NCBI GenBank assembly: GCA_017444825.1
Contig: JAFSVU010000034.1
Coordinates: forward strand, 20,756-84,755
Direction: 5' to 3'
Source of the DNA: Clostridia bacterium
GTDB lineage: Bacteria > Bacillota > Clostridia > UBA1212
Length of the DNA stretch: 64,000 nucleotides
In this document: one piece after another, positions 17,200 through 26,140 of the stretch
Layout: every line of letters begins with the position of its first letter
How positions within the stretch are numbered: the first letter of the stretch is position 1
The notes under the pieces: generated by a model
What the model was told of the DNA's origin: nothing
The model's input: the letters and a program-made list of their open reading frames with translations, nothing else
Database searches by the model: none
Translations under genes and position numbers: made by a program

Positions 17200-18966
17200 T
17201 CAAATCAAACCGATAATATAGTCCTGCGATTTCTGTCCGCCGCCGGTCACCACAAATTCAATATCCGGGAACTCGTCGGAAAGTCTGTCGGAAAGCTCGT
17301 CGGTCACGTCTTCATCCGCGTTTTCGCCCGTAAATATGATGGCGGTCTCTTTTTCTTCTATACCCACTACAGCGCCAATGCTCTTCACCGCCACGCCGAT
17401 CATGTCATCCTGGGAGGAAGCTTTTATATCGCCGGAAACAAGAAGGCCTATCCAGTCGCCCTCTTTGCACTTTGAATCGCCGTTTCCATAGTCTTTGCTG
17501 GCTCTTAAAACCGCGATAGTGGACGTGGCCTCGGCAGTCTTTCGCATAAGCTCTATACGCTCGGAGGGGCTAAGCTGGGGGTCGTCATTGGCGATTCCGA
17601 AATACCCGGCAGCAGAGCTTAAGGACTTTATAATATGCACTTTTTCGTCGCTTGTAAGGTCTTTAGACTGCTCGGCCGCAAAGAAGATATTGGGATTGTT
17701 GGGAAATATAACAATTTCGGCGTCCTTGCTGACCTCCCTGATCTCCTCTATACAGCTTACAAATTCACCTGAGGAGGTGTTCATTGTGGCGCCGCCGTCG
17801 ATCACGAAATCAGCCCCGCTCTCCTCAAGAAGAGAGAGCACGCCTTCGCCCGTGCCGACAACTATCTTGTAAAGATCCTTTTCGCGTATGCGGCCTGCCG
17901 CGTTTACAGGAAAGGCTTCCCCATCGCCGGGAAGCGACGTACCGGAGATACCTGAAGAGGCGTCGTGGCCGTTTGAGCGGTCCTGACCCTCGGATTCCCT
18001 GCTGTCGTAAATACTGTTGTGCTGGAGGCACATGTTTTCAAGCTTGAATGACACGAATTCACCGTAGTTCTGGACAAGCTCGATCACTCTTGCGGGCTTG
18101 AACGTGTGGACGTGGACCTTGACCCTGGTTCCGAGCTTTGACACGACGACGGATTCGCCGATGCCCTCAAGGGTGGAGACAAAGGAGGTCAGATTGAACA
18201 TGTTCACATAGTTCGGCCCCTTCATTATCTGGAGCAGAAATTCCATGCAATAGCCGTATTCAAACGGAGTGTTCTCATTGAATGCGGCAATGGACGTATT
18301 GGCGACAGGTCTGTGATCCGCGGATGAGGTGAAAGAAAAGTCCTCGATATAGGAATTGTCCTCAAGATAGCGGAGCATTCCTTCAAATACACGTACAAGA
18401 CCCATTCCGCCGCTGTCGATAACGCCGGCTTCCTTGAGACAGGGAAGGAGCTCCGGAGTATTCGCAAGTGACTCCTTCAGCCTCGCAATGTACATTCCGA
18501 GCAAGGTCTCAAAAGAGCAGGATCTCGGAAGCTGGGGACGCACGAATTCGATGCCTTCCCTTGCAACTGTCAGGATGGTGCCCTCCTTAGGGGATCTGCA
18601 GCCCGAATAGGCCTGTTTGTACCCGTGAGTGAGGGCCGAAGCCATGGCGTTTGGAGCCATTGATTCGTAGCGTCTGAGGCTTCTTGCGAAACCGTCAAAA
18701 AAGTTTGACAGGATAACGCCTGAATTTCCGCGCGCGCCGAAAATCATACCGTCCGCCAGGGCTCGAAGGTATTGGTTAAGAAGAGTCTTGCCTGTGGCCG
18801 CATCGATGCCGTGGGCAAGTGTAAGCTTCATATTTGTGCCGGTATCGCCGTCCGGGACCGGGAAAACATTGAGGGAATTGATCTTTTCTTCGGATTCAGT
18901 GATGCCTTTCAAAGCTCCCAGCATCATTTTTCCGAAATCCATCCCGTTTACTCTGTAAGTTGCCAT
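17200..18966 (-). CDS. fakA: Fatty acid kinase subunit A-like protein (DhaL/DegV-associated)
   Basis: 588 aa. The N-terminal DhaL kinase domain has the metal/ATP motif PVPDGDTGTNM with D39, D41 and N45, and GARGNSGVILSNFF. A middle domain and a C-terminal region (FVIDGGATMNTSSGEFV, IIFPNNPNIFFAAEQ) match the FakA/YloV architecture. FakA phosphorylates fatty acids presented by a FakB (DegV) protein to acyl-phosphate, which feeds PlsX/PlsY phospholipid synthesis. The next gene upstream is such a DegV protein. This matches the scavenging route known from Staphylococcus aureus. Confidence 0.88.
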   Translation of the reverse strand: MATYRVNGMDFGKMMLGALKGITESEEKINSLNVFPVPDGDTGTNMKLTLAHGIDAATGKTLLNQYLRALADGMIFGARGNSGVILSNFFDGFARSLRRYESMAPNAMASALTHGYKQAYSGCRSPKEGTILTVAREGIEFVRPQLPRSCSFETLLGMYIARLKESLANTPELLPCLKEAGVIDSGGMGLVRVFEGMLRYLEDNSYIEDFSFTSSADHRPVANTSIAAFNENTPFEYGYCMEFLLQIMKGPNYVNMFNLTSFVSTLEGIGESVVVSKLGTRVKVHVHTFKPARVIELVQNYGEFVSFKLENMCLQHNSIYDSRESEGQDRSNGHDASSGISGTSLPGDGEAFPVNAAGRIREKDLYKIVVGTGEGVLSLLEESGADFVIDGGATMNTSSGEFVSCIEEIREVSKDAEIVIFPNNPNIFFAAEQSKDLTSDEKVHIIKSLSSAAGYFGIANDDPQLSPSERIELMRKTAEATSTIAVLRASKDYGNGDSKCKEGDWIGLLVSGDIKASSQDDMIGVAVKSIGAVVGIEEKETAIIFTGENADEDVTDELSDRLSDEFPDIEFVVTGGGQKSQDYIIGLI

Positions 18967-19015
18967 ATTTAAAAAATCTCCGGTTTGACCTTGTCTACAT
19001 TTTTAATAAAGGGTG

Positions 19016-19942
19016 TCACCCGTTGAGCCTTGCAAGTATCGCTCTTTCCTCCTCAAGATCCGCTGTAAGAGGCTTTCCGATATAGTAGCAGGCCATGATG
19101 CCGGGGCCGCCGTTGGTTCCCGACGTCCTGTAAATATCGGTGTAGTATATCGCCTTCGGATGGAATCTCTCCTTTATAAGCTCGAGATACTTTTCCGCGG
19201 GCTTTCTCCTGTTGGAGCTCGCAACGATCATTATCTGGTTTTCCGGGTCGGTGACTGTCTCGCCAATGTAATCAAGAAGCACCTTGAAAGCCGAGCGCTC
19301 GCCTTTGATCTTGGCAAGGACCGTGGTCATGCCCTCCTGGGAAAAATCGCCAACGGGTTTAATTCCGACCAATGTTCCCATGAAAGCCTTGGCATTTGAT
19401 ATTCTGCCTTTTTTAGCGGAGAATTGAAGATCGTCGTGCCAGCCTGCCTGGTGGATCAGATTCTTGACAGATTCGAGGTATTCTGCGGTCTGATCAAGGT
19501 CTGAGCCCTCTTCGTCCCTTTTTACAGCGGCAAGGATCGTAAGAAGTCCCGCACCTGCCGCATATTTTCTCGTATCAAAGCAGTATATCTTTGCGTCGGG
19601 GTATTCCTCAAGGACCTTGTCCCTTGCGGCGCAGGCAAAATCGTGAGTGCCGCTCATTTTGGAGGACATAGCCGTGTGAAGTACCGGCATGCCTTCCGCG
19701 GCGTATTTTTTGAATATCTCATAAAGCTCGCCAACGGAAGCCGGAGCCGTGGTATACCCGTCCGGATTCTTCTTTAAAGCATCATAAAATTCCTCGCAGG
19801 AGTTGTAATCCCAGTTAAGCTCCGACTCTATCTCGTTGCCGTCGGGAAGCATAAGGTGACCCTTGATATACTCGGTTCCGAACTTCGCCCGAAGCTCAGG
19901 GGAAAGATCGCAAGATACATCGCCCAAAATCACAAATTTCAT
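19016..19942 (-). CDS. fakB: DegV/FakB-family fatty-acid-binding protein
   Basis: 308 aa, normal DegV length, GGAGG upstream of the ATG. Family segments are TTAPASVGEL (lipid-contact Thr/Ser region), SSKMSGTHDFA, FDTRKYAAGAGLL and a C-terminal GTNGGPG. The last normally reads GTHxGPG; here the conserved His that contacts the carboxylate is Asn. It delivers a bound fatty acid to FakA, encoded next. The substitution suggests altered ligand or head-group handling, but the fold assignment is firm. Confidence 0.85.
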   Translation of the reverse strand: MKFVILGDVSCDLSPELRAKFGTEYIKGHLMLPDGNEIESELNWDYNSCEEFYDALKKNPDGYTTAPASVGELYEIFKKYAAEGMPVLHTAMSSKMSGTHDFACAARDKVLEEYPDAKIYCFDTRKYAAGAGLLTILAAVKRDEEGSDLDQTAEYLESVKNLIHQAGWHDDLQFSAKKGRISNAKAFMGTLVGIKPVGDFSQEGMTTVLAKIKGERSAFKVLLDYIGETVTDPENQIMIVASSNRRKPAEKYLELIKERFHPKAIYYTDIYRTSGTNGGPGIMACYYIGKPLTADLEEERAILARLNG

Positions 19943-19981
19943 AATATTACCTCCGTTCCTTCAGCACCGGAGCGGCACAGC

Positions 19982-20911
19982 CTATGCGCCGACCTCTTCC
20001 GCAAATGCCTTCAATGATTCCTCTATATATTGTCTGTCGGCAATAAACGCCTCCGCATGCCCGGCACCCTCAGCTATGTAAAGCTTTTTATGTGCCGAGC
20101 CTATCGCTTCAAAATTTAACTTCGCATTTTCCGGTACCACGAGCCTGTCTTCGCTTCCGTGGATGAAATATGCGGGAACATCGCATTGCCTCAGCCTCTC
20201 TTTGATCTTCGACTTTTTAATGTCGATCCCCAGGAACATGATCCCCGAGAGCCTGCACAAAACCGCTACCAGAGATCCCCAGGCGCCGTATTTCTTCGCT
20301 CCCACGAGTAGCGTGTCGTAGGCCCTTCTGTAACCGCTCTCAAGCACCAGCAGCTTCACGTTGGGATAGTTCTTAAGCTTGTCCGCAGTGAGGCAAATGG
20401 TAGCACAGCCCATGGAAAGGCCGTAAAGGGCTATGATATCGTCAGGTCTCCGCTCCGAGACATAGTCCAGCCATGCTGTCAGATCCTTTTGCTCCCGCTC
20501 TCCGAAGGTGATCGCTCTGCCCTCGCTGTCGTAGTGGGCCCTGTGGGACACCAGAAGCACGTTATAACCAAGGTCCTTCATGGTAAGGAACCCCGCGTGA
20601 ATGTTATTGTACGGAATGGCCCTGTAGCCGTGAAGAGCTATCACTGTTTTGTTAAAGCCAAAGTCGTAGAACCTGGCTCCAAGCAAAAGACCGTCGTATG
20701 ACCTGATCCTCACCGGCTCGTATGCCATCTGTTTTATCTCAAGGATCGTCCTTAGGAGTTCGTCCTTGTATTTTGCGTAGTGTGACTTGCTTAGGTCAAG
20801 AGACTCCAATGGCACCTCCTCGCCCCGCAAAAAGCAGCCCGCAAAGCATCTTACGAGCAAAACGACGAAAAAAACGATCACAAGTCCCGCGCCAATGACA
20901 GCAAATATCAT
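19982..20911 (-). CDS. Membrane-anchored alpha/beta hydrolase (canonical Ser)
   Basis: 309 aa. An N-terminal membrane segment (about residues 2-22) is followed by the hydrolase fold: ALHGYRAIPYN (oxyanion), VLLVSHRAHYDSEGRAITFG, YGLSMGCAT (nucleophile elbow with Ser), HGSEDRLV (acid), GAGHAEAF (His). It is a paralogue of the protein at 16228-17193, which has Cys at the same place. The ATG begins one base after the acyl carrier protein stop, implying translational coupling. Likely acts on acyl esters or thioesters at the membrane. Confidence 0.85.
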   Translation of the reverse strand: MIFAVIGAGLVIVFFVVLLVRCFAGCFLRGEEVPLESLDLSKSHYAKYKDELLRTILEIKQMAYEPVRIRSYDGLLLGARFYDFGFNKTVIALHGYRAIPYNNIHAGFLTMKDLGYNVLLVSHRAHYDSEGRAITFGEREQKDLTAWLDYVSERRPDDIIALYGLSMGCATICLTADKLKNYPNVKLLVLESGYRRAYDTLLVGAKKYGAWGSLVAVLCRLSGIMFLGIDIKKSKIKERLRQCDVPAYFIHGSEDRLVVPENAKLNFEAIGSAHKKLYIAEGAGHAEAFIADRQYIEESLKAFAEEVGA

Positions 20912-20912
20912 T

Positions 20913-21173
20913 TCAAGCCTGTCTCTTATCTATGTATCTTACCACGTCACCGAGAGTCACGAAATCGTTCATTCCCACGTCGTCGAAGCTGATGCCGAAT
21001 TCGCTCTCGATCACTATGATCATATATATCATGCCTACGGAGTTGAGCCCGAAATAACCGGTGAGTTCCGACTCTTCGCCGCCGGCATTGATGCGGTCTT
21101 TGTCTCCGGGATTCTGCATCACAAGTATCTCTTTCAGCTTGGATGCGATCTTTTCTTCTCTTTCAGTAAACAT
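20913..21173 (-). CDS. Acyl carrier protein
   Basis: 86 aa from ATG at 21171-21173 with GGAGG seven bases upstream. Helical acidic protein of ACP size. The probable phosphopantetheine site is GLNSVGMIYMIIVIESEFGI: the serine is preceded by Asn, where fatty-acid ACPs have Asp (DSL). Encoded between an acyl-AMP ligase and a hydrolase, so it is likely a dedicated carrier loaded by that ligase and not the housekeeping fatty acid synthase ACP. Loss of the Asp may change recognition by phosphopantetheinyl transferase or partner enzymes. Confidence 0.85.
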   Translation of the reverse strand: MFTEREEKIASKLKEILVMQNPGDKDRINAGGEESELTGYFGLNSVGMIYMIIVIESEFGISFDDVGMNDFVTLGDVVRYIDKRQA

Positions 21174-21211
21174 CAGGTGTCCTCCGTTTGAACGGCATTG
21201 GTTACAGAGTT

Positions 21212-22732
21212 TCAACCGAACTTCTTATACCTCTTGATCTTCATCGCAGGCGTCCTCTCAAAGTCCTCGGTCCTTATGGTGACCTTCGAGGGTCTCTCAA
21301 ATGACGGCAATGTCTTCGTTACTTCGTTTACAGCCTCCATTATCTTTTTTGCCGCAGTCTCTTTGTCAAAAGCCGCTATCTCCGTTTTTCTCGGAACCAC
21401 TTCAAGGTGCAGGAAGTGAGGTCCGTCGCCCTCCGCATCTTCAAACAGCTGGCAGTCCTGGATGTAAACGATGTTATTGTAATGTTTTTCCACCTCAGCG
21501 GGAGAAACGTTCTCACCGTTGGAAAGGACTATTATCTCCTTGATCCTGCCTGTGATGTAAAGGCAGCCGTCCTCGTCCAGTCTTCCAAGGTCGCCGGTCT
21601 TAAACCACCCGTCCTCTGTAAAGGCGTTTTTGGTCTCTTCCGGATCACCAACGTATTCCTTGAATATGTTGATGCCCTTAAGCTGTATCTCGCCGTCTTC
21701 GAATCTGATCTCCTGGAAGGGATAGAGGATTCCGACAGACTCGGGCTTTTCATTGTTGTAGGGGTTTCCGGACACAAGGTTTGCGGACTCCGTAAGACCG
21801 TAGCCCGGATAGACGCTTACGCCCATTGCTCCGAATTCTCTGATGAGATAAGGAGGCACCCAGGCGGCTCCGGCAATGACAGTCTTGACAGTGCCCAGCA
21901 TGTTCTTTTTGAAAAGTCTGGAAAGACCGAGAGCCATCTCCACGAGAGCCGGAACGGCCACAAGGACTGTGGGCTGATATGCTGCGATATCCGCAAAGAG
22001 GTCTTTGTTGTTTCTGCAGATGCAGAGAGTGCTTCCGGAATAGAGGCTGGTCATCATATTTCTGATGAGCCCGAACACGTGGGACAGCGGGAGACAGAGG
22101 ATATATGTCTGATAAAACACTTCAGGAAGGTCAAGACATCCAAAAATTGTTCCTGCGATTACGTTCCGGTGGGTGAGAAGAGCACCCTTGCTGCGGCCTG
22201 TGGTGCCGCCGGTAAACATGATCACACAGTCGTCATCGGGAGAAATGTCATCTGCAGCGGGGGCCGCGTCTCCCTTGCCCGTTACGTCAAGCGCTTTAAA
22301 GCCGGGTTTCTTGGCGGATGCAACAGATGTCTTGGCGGAGAGCCCCTCCGTGGTAATTATTGCTTTGAGCCCGAATTTCATGGAAACGCCGAACACTGTC
22401 ATCTCATCCAGCTGAACGGGAAGGACGGCTGCTGTTGCACCCATTGTCGTGACAGCCAGAAACGCCTTCACAAAATCGGCGGAATTTGGAACCAGTATGC
22501 CCACTCTGTCACCTTTTGCGATTCCCTCGGAAGAAAGATATCCTCTGAACGCCGCCACGTCGCTTGCCAGCTCGCTGTAGGTCTTTACGATTTCCTTATC
22601 CTTTACAGCCACTCTGTCGCCGTAGCTTAAGGAATTCTCCCACATTTCGCCAAGGTTCTTGAACCATTTGATCTTTGCGAATGTTTCCTTGTCGGTAAAC
22701 CTTTCAAAATAACTCAAGTCAAAAGATTTCAT
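21212..22732 (-). CDS. Acyl-AMP ligase (ANL superfamily), probably acyl-ACP synthetase
   Basis: 506 aa. The ANL motifs are intact: the phosphate loop MFTGGTTGRSKGALLTH, YPGYGLTESANL, GWFKTGDLGRLDEDGCLYI, and the hinge GRIKEIIVLSNGENVSP, with a C-terminal Lys in PAMKIKRYKK. It activates a carboxylic acid with ATP and passes it to a thiol. The ACP gene immediately downstream suggests the acceptor is that carrier. Upstream are two PlsC genes, giving a split version of the Aas fusion (acyl-ACP synthetase plus acyltransferase). Confidence 0.88.
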   Translation of the reverse strand: MKSFDLSYFERFTDKETFAKIKWFKNLGEMWENSLSYGDRVAVKDKEIVKTYSELASDVAAFRGYLSSEGIAKGDRVGILVPNSADFVKAFLAVTTMGATAAVLPVQLDEMTVFGVSMKFGLKAIITTEGLSAKTSVASAKKPGFKALDVTGKGDAAPAADDISPDDDCVIMFTGGTTGRSKGALLTHRNVIAGTIFGCLDLPEVFYQTYILCLPLSHVFGLIRNMMTSLYSGSTLCICRNNKDLFADIAAYQPTVLVAVPALVEMALGLSRLFKKNMLGTVKTVIAGAAWVPPYLIREFGAMGVSVYPGYGLTESANLVSGNPYNNEKPESVGILYPFQEIRFEDGEIQLKGINIFKEYVGDPEETKNAFTEDGWFKTGDLGRLDEDGCLYITGRIKEIIVLSNGENVSPAEVEKHYNNIVYIQDCQLFEDAEGDGPHFLHLEVVPRKTEIAAFDKETAAKKIMEAVNEVTKTLPSFERPSKVTIRTEDFERTPAMKIKRYKKFG

Positions 22733-22748
22733 TTTATTCCTCCGTATG

Positions 22749-23411
22749 TCATTTGCATATGCTTTTCAAATAGTTTTCTTTTTCCGTGATCATGGCGGTG
22801 ACCTCATTGATCCTCTCCATGGTAGGCATTTTACCCAGCAGTGATTTCACGTCAATAGGCTCGCCAATGGCCACCTTCACCCGCTCGAAAACACCGGTCC
22901 TCGGTTTAAGATAAACAGGCCATATGGGAGCTCCGCTTGAGAAAGCCATCATGACCATACCTGATTTCAAATTATCAACCATTGGCGCATTTTTTTCAAG
23001 TTTTTTCTTGTTATCCGCGGCCTCGTCGCCTTCCCCGTCTTCGTCCCTGACCACGTGTCCTTCCGGAAAAATGACGCACATATTTCCCTCTTTGAGATTA
23101 GACGTGATCTCCCTGAAGGAACTCATTGCAAAGTTCTTTCTGTCGATCGGGATGGTAAGAAAATGCCTGAAGAGCCAGCGGTTGAACTTTGTGTTCATAA
23201 GCTCATCGGTGCACACGTAGTGGTGGCGCCTTTTCCATATGCTCAGCATAAGATAAAGGGGGTCGAATAGAGTGTTGTGGTTGCACACCATCAGCACGCC
23301 TCCCTTTGGCACCTTTTTTGCGGCTTCGTTTTCGTATATGTGCTTGGGCCTGAACCAGAGCAGTCCCGGCGCCGCGGTAAATATCACAAAATCATAAACA
23401 AAAGTCGTCAT
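22749..23411 (-). CDS. 1-acyl-glycerol-3-phosphate acyltransferase family (PlsC-like)
   Basis: 220 aa from ATG at 23409-23411 with GAGG upstream; a TTG two codons earlier is less likely. The catalytic HX4D motif is in CNHNTLFDPLYL and the glycerophosphate-binding motif is FPEGHV. One hydrophobic segment lies near the N-terminus. Transfers an acyl chain to lysophosphatidic acid or another lysolipid at the membrane. It is followed within 20 nt by the acyl ligase and preceded by a second PlsC. Confidence 0.88.
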   Translation of the reverse strand: MTTFVYDFVIFTAAPGLLWFRPKHIYENEAAKKVPKGGVLMVCNHNTLFDPLYLMLSIWKRRHHYVCTDELMNTKFNRWLFRHFLTIPIDRKNFAMSSFREITSNLKEGNMCVIFPEGHVVRDEDGEGDEAADNKKKLEKNAPMVDNLKSGMVMMAFSSGAPIWPVYLKPRTGVFERVKVAIGEPIDVKSLLGKMPTMERINEVTAMITEKENYLKSICK

Positions 23412-23420
23412 AACCAATCC

Positions 23421-24068
23421 TCATTTGCGGCATGTCTTCTCGCCAAGAAGCTTTCCAAGCTCAGCCACCCTTTCTCTGAGAGCTTTTGTACAATTAGTCA
23501 GGTTTTCTCTTTCCGGAAGCTCCGGGTCGTAATAGTCAAATACGTCAAAGGGCTTTCCGATGATCATGCGGGCCCTTCTGCTCAGCTTGAAGTACTGGCC
23601 GTCGGTGTATACCGGGATGATCGGCACGTTTGCCGAAAGAGCGGTAAGGACGCAGCTTGGCGTGAAAGGAAGCAGTTCACCCTTCTCCTCCGCCCGTGGT
23701 ATCCTGGACTCGGGGAATATTCCGACTACGCCCCCGTCATCAAGTATCTCAAGAGACTCGTCCACAAAATCAAGACTTTTTGAATCTCTGTCAACATAAA
23801 CTGAGCCCATTGCCTTAAGAAGCTTCCCCAAGGCCTTCTTCTTATACAGTACCTCCGCCGTCTGGAACCTTACGGTCCTTGTGAAAAACGTGAACATAAC
23901 GGGCACTATATCAAATACCGAGGTGTGGTTCGAAGCGATTATGGCGGGACCTTTTATATGCCTCCCGGAAGCCTTCTTGTCCTCATAATAGACCTTTGTG
24001 GTAAAAAGGAGCAGCTCCGCCGGCCAGCCCGTCAGCTTTAAAAAAGTGTTTACAAAGCCGTGGATCAT
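23421..24068 (-). CDS. Second PlsC-like acyltransferase
   Basis: 215 aa. The HX4D motif is in NHTSVFDIVPV, and the second motif reads FPESRIPR, with Ser in place of the usual Gly of FPEGTR. Hydrophobic start (FLKLTGWPAELLLF). The ATG overlaps the stop of the upstream ligase-ACP fusion by 4 nt, so the two are coupled. Two PlsC paralogues in tandem suggest different acyl or lysolipid specificity, for example plasmenyl versus diacyl lipids; this is not testable from sequence alone. Confidence 0.85.
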   Translation of the reverse strand: MIHGFVNTFLKLTGWPAELLLFTTKVYYEDKKASGRHIKGPAIIASNHTSVFDIVPVMFTFFTRTVRFQTAEVLYKKKALGKLLKAMGSVYVDRDSKSLDFVDESLEILDDGGVVGIFPESRIPRAEEKGELLPFTPSCVLTALSANVPIIPVYTDGQYFKLSRRARMIIGKPFDVFDYYDPELPERENLTNCTKALRERVAELGKLLGEKTCRK

Positions 24069-26077
24069 TCTTCCCGCACCCCCTCTTCCAGCATCTTAAG
24101 TATCTCGTCACGCAAAAATCTCGGGGTGATCTTTTCTCCGGAATAGCCGACCGGCATTGTGCCGGAATATTTCACCGAAAGCCCCGACAGTACCTCAATA
24201 AAATCAAGAGAACTGAATCCAAGTTCACCGAAAAGATCCGAATCGGGACCAATGTCATTAACGTCGATGCCTTTTGCCTCGGCGATTATATTAATAACGT
24301 CAATGAGCACCGTGTCGGAAGGATCAATTTCAGTCCCTGATTTTTTTCTGCGGGACTTGTCGGTGACGTCCCTTATTTCACCGCTTTCGAGACTTCTTGC
24401 CAGCTTCTTTCTGCTTACCTTAAAATCGCCCTCCGGGATCAGGCTTTCGCTTGTAAGTATGATTTTTGAGATCATGCCCCGAAGAGGAGTTGAAAGCGCA
24501 TTCCGAGATATCTCATCACGTATCTCCGCGATCCTTTCATCAGTAAGACCCTCTTCGATCTCAGCAACTATGGCGGCCCCCTGCCCGTCTCTTAACGCAC
24601 AAAGCGTCACGACTCCGTTGGTATAGAGGTATTTCTCGACTATATCGGGGTTTATGTTCTCGCCGCTTTGGGGAACGATGAGATCGTCGGCTCTTCCGAG
24701 TATGCGGTAGCCCTTGCCTTCTTTTGCGGCCATATCCTTCGTGGGAAACCACTCCGGAAGTTCTTTTCTTACGCCGTTTTCAACGATATAGCTTGCGACC
24801 ACCTGTCCCTTTATGAAAAGCTCGCCGCCCTCTATCTTGTATTCCACCTTGTCAAGGGGTCTTCCCACAAGTCCCTTAAGCACCTGTTTGACGTTTTTGG
24901 AAAGCTCGACGCTGGCAATGCCGGTCTCGGTCATGCCGAAGCCGTTCATAAGCCTGTAACCAATGAGATTAAAGAACTCCAGCACGTCCTCCCTCACGGC
25001 GCCTCCCCCGCTTATCATAAATGATATGCTGCCTCCAAAGAGCTTCCTTCTGACCGGTTTAAATGCGGCTTTGGAAAATGCATTGCCGAGTAGAGAACCG
25101 ATGATCGGTATCCCGTAGATTTTCTCCGCGATCCTCATGCCTTTCCTGAACCTTGCGGCAGTCTCCTCGCCCATGGAATTTATCTTCCTCATGGCCCCCT
25201 CGAACACCTTGTTCCAGAACAGGGGAACCGCAAAGATATGGGTCACGTGTCTGCGCCTTACGGTATTGGTCAGTGTTTCGGGACTTAGATCGCTGAGGAA
25301 CACAAAGGTCCTTGAGAAAAATCCGAACCAGAGATATACCGCCACAAAACCGAAAATATGATAAAATGGCAGAAACGCAAGGAGCTTAAGCTCACCCCTG
25401 TAATGTCTCTTGGTGAGCCGGTTTTTCTTGATGATCTCAAATGAATACGATATCTGATGGAAGAATCTGTCCGCGCCGTAATAACAGAGCTTCACGTTTT
25501 CGGTGGTGCCTGATGTCATGAATATGATCTCATTGGCGAAAGGCTTTCCCGAAAGCGCAGGCTCTTCATCGCAGTATTCCTTTGTTTTTTCCAGAAGATC
25601 TCCGGCGCAAACTATGTTAAAATCTTTAAATTCGTCAGAAAAAGACTGGAGTTTTGACCTGTCGCATATAATATGCCCGCAGGCGGCAGATCCCGCGGCT
25701 TTTTTAAGAGATCTCTTATCAAGCAGGAGATTCATCAAAAGAGGCTTCACGCCCGCGATGACCAATGCCCAGAATATCTCTATCCAGAGGAGGCTGTTCT
25801 CCATGTATATTCCGCAGACAGCCCCTTCTTTTGACACAAGGTCCGGCATCATGGCTTCCACAGCCTTTGAAAGGAGCAGCGAATTTCTTTTAGCTTCACC
25901 GTAAGTTGTCTTTATTACTTTAAAGCCCCTTGACTCCTCGCTGATTATGTTGTCAGACTCCCTGAACATCAGCCGGAAGAGTGTCTCAAAGCACTTCTCC
26001 GACCTTTCAAAATCAAGAAGCTTCTTTCTCACATATTCGTTGATGGTGCGCGCTCCGCCCAGGTTTGTAACTCTCAT
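24065..26077 (-). CDS. Acyl-AMP ligase with C-terminal acyl carrier domain
   Basis: 670 aa. The first ~540 residues are an ANL adenylation domain: phosphate loop MTSGTTENVKLC (diverged), LPFYHIFGF, MNGFGMTETGIASVE, ILGRADDLIVPQSGENINP. A linker rich in Lys/Arg/Ser leads to a carrier domain at about 590-665, with ELGFSSLDFIEVLSGLSVKY; the phosphopantetheine serine lies in SSL, not DSL. Its own carrier would be loaded in cis. First gene of the lipid block, 63 nt after folD. Closest relative in the window is the ligase at 52116-53876, which has no carrier domain. Confidence 0.85.
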   Translation of the reverse strand: MRVTNLGGARTINEYVRKKLLDFERSEKCFETLFRLMFRESDNIISEESRGFKVIKTTYGEAKRNSLLLSKAVEAMMPDLVSKEGAVCGIYMENSLLWIEIFWALVIAGVKPLLMNLLLDKRSLKKAAGSAACGHIICDRSKLQSFSDEFKDFNIVCAGDLLEKTKEYCDEEPALSGKPFANEIIFMTSGTTENVKLCYYGADRFFHQISYSFEIIKKNRLTKRHYRGELKLLAFLPFYHIFGFVAVYLWFGFFSRTFVFLSDLSPETLTNTVRRRHVTHIFAVPLFWNKVFEGAMRKINSMGEETAARFRKGMRIAEKIYGIPIIGSLLGNAFSKAAFKPVRRKLFGGSISFMISGGGAVREDVLEFFNLIGYRLMNGFGMTETGIASVELSKNVKQVLKGLVGRPLDKVEYKIEGGELFIKGQVVASYIVENGVRKELPEWFPTKDMAAKEGKGYRILGRADDLIVPQSGENINPDIVEKYLYTNGVVTLCALRDGQGAAIVAEIEEGLTDERIAEIRDEISRNALSTPLRGMISKIILTSESLIPEGDFKVSRKKLARSLESGEIRDVTDKSRRKKSGTEIDPSDTVLIDVINIIAEAKGIDVNDIGPDSDLFGELGFSSLDFIEVLSGLSVKYSGTMPVGYSGEKITPRFLRDEILKMLEEGVREE

Positions 26078-26140
26078 CGTAAACTCAAATATGCTTGGTC
26101 AAAACTAAAGCCGGCTTTATTTCCGCCGGCAAACGTGGTG

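Noticed and set aside
21407..22630. A 407-codon open frame on the plus strand
   Set aside because: It is antisense to the acyl-AMP ligase, has no domain-like sequence, and the minus-strand gene has all family motifs.
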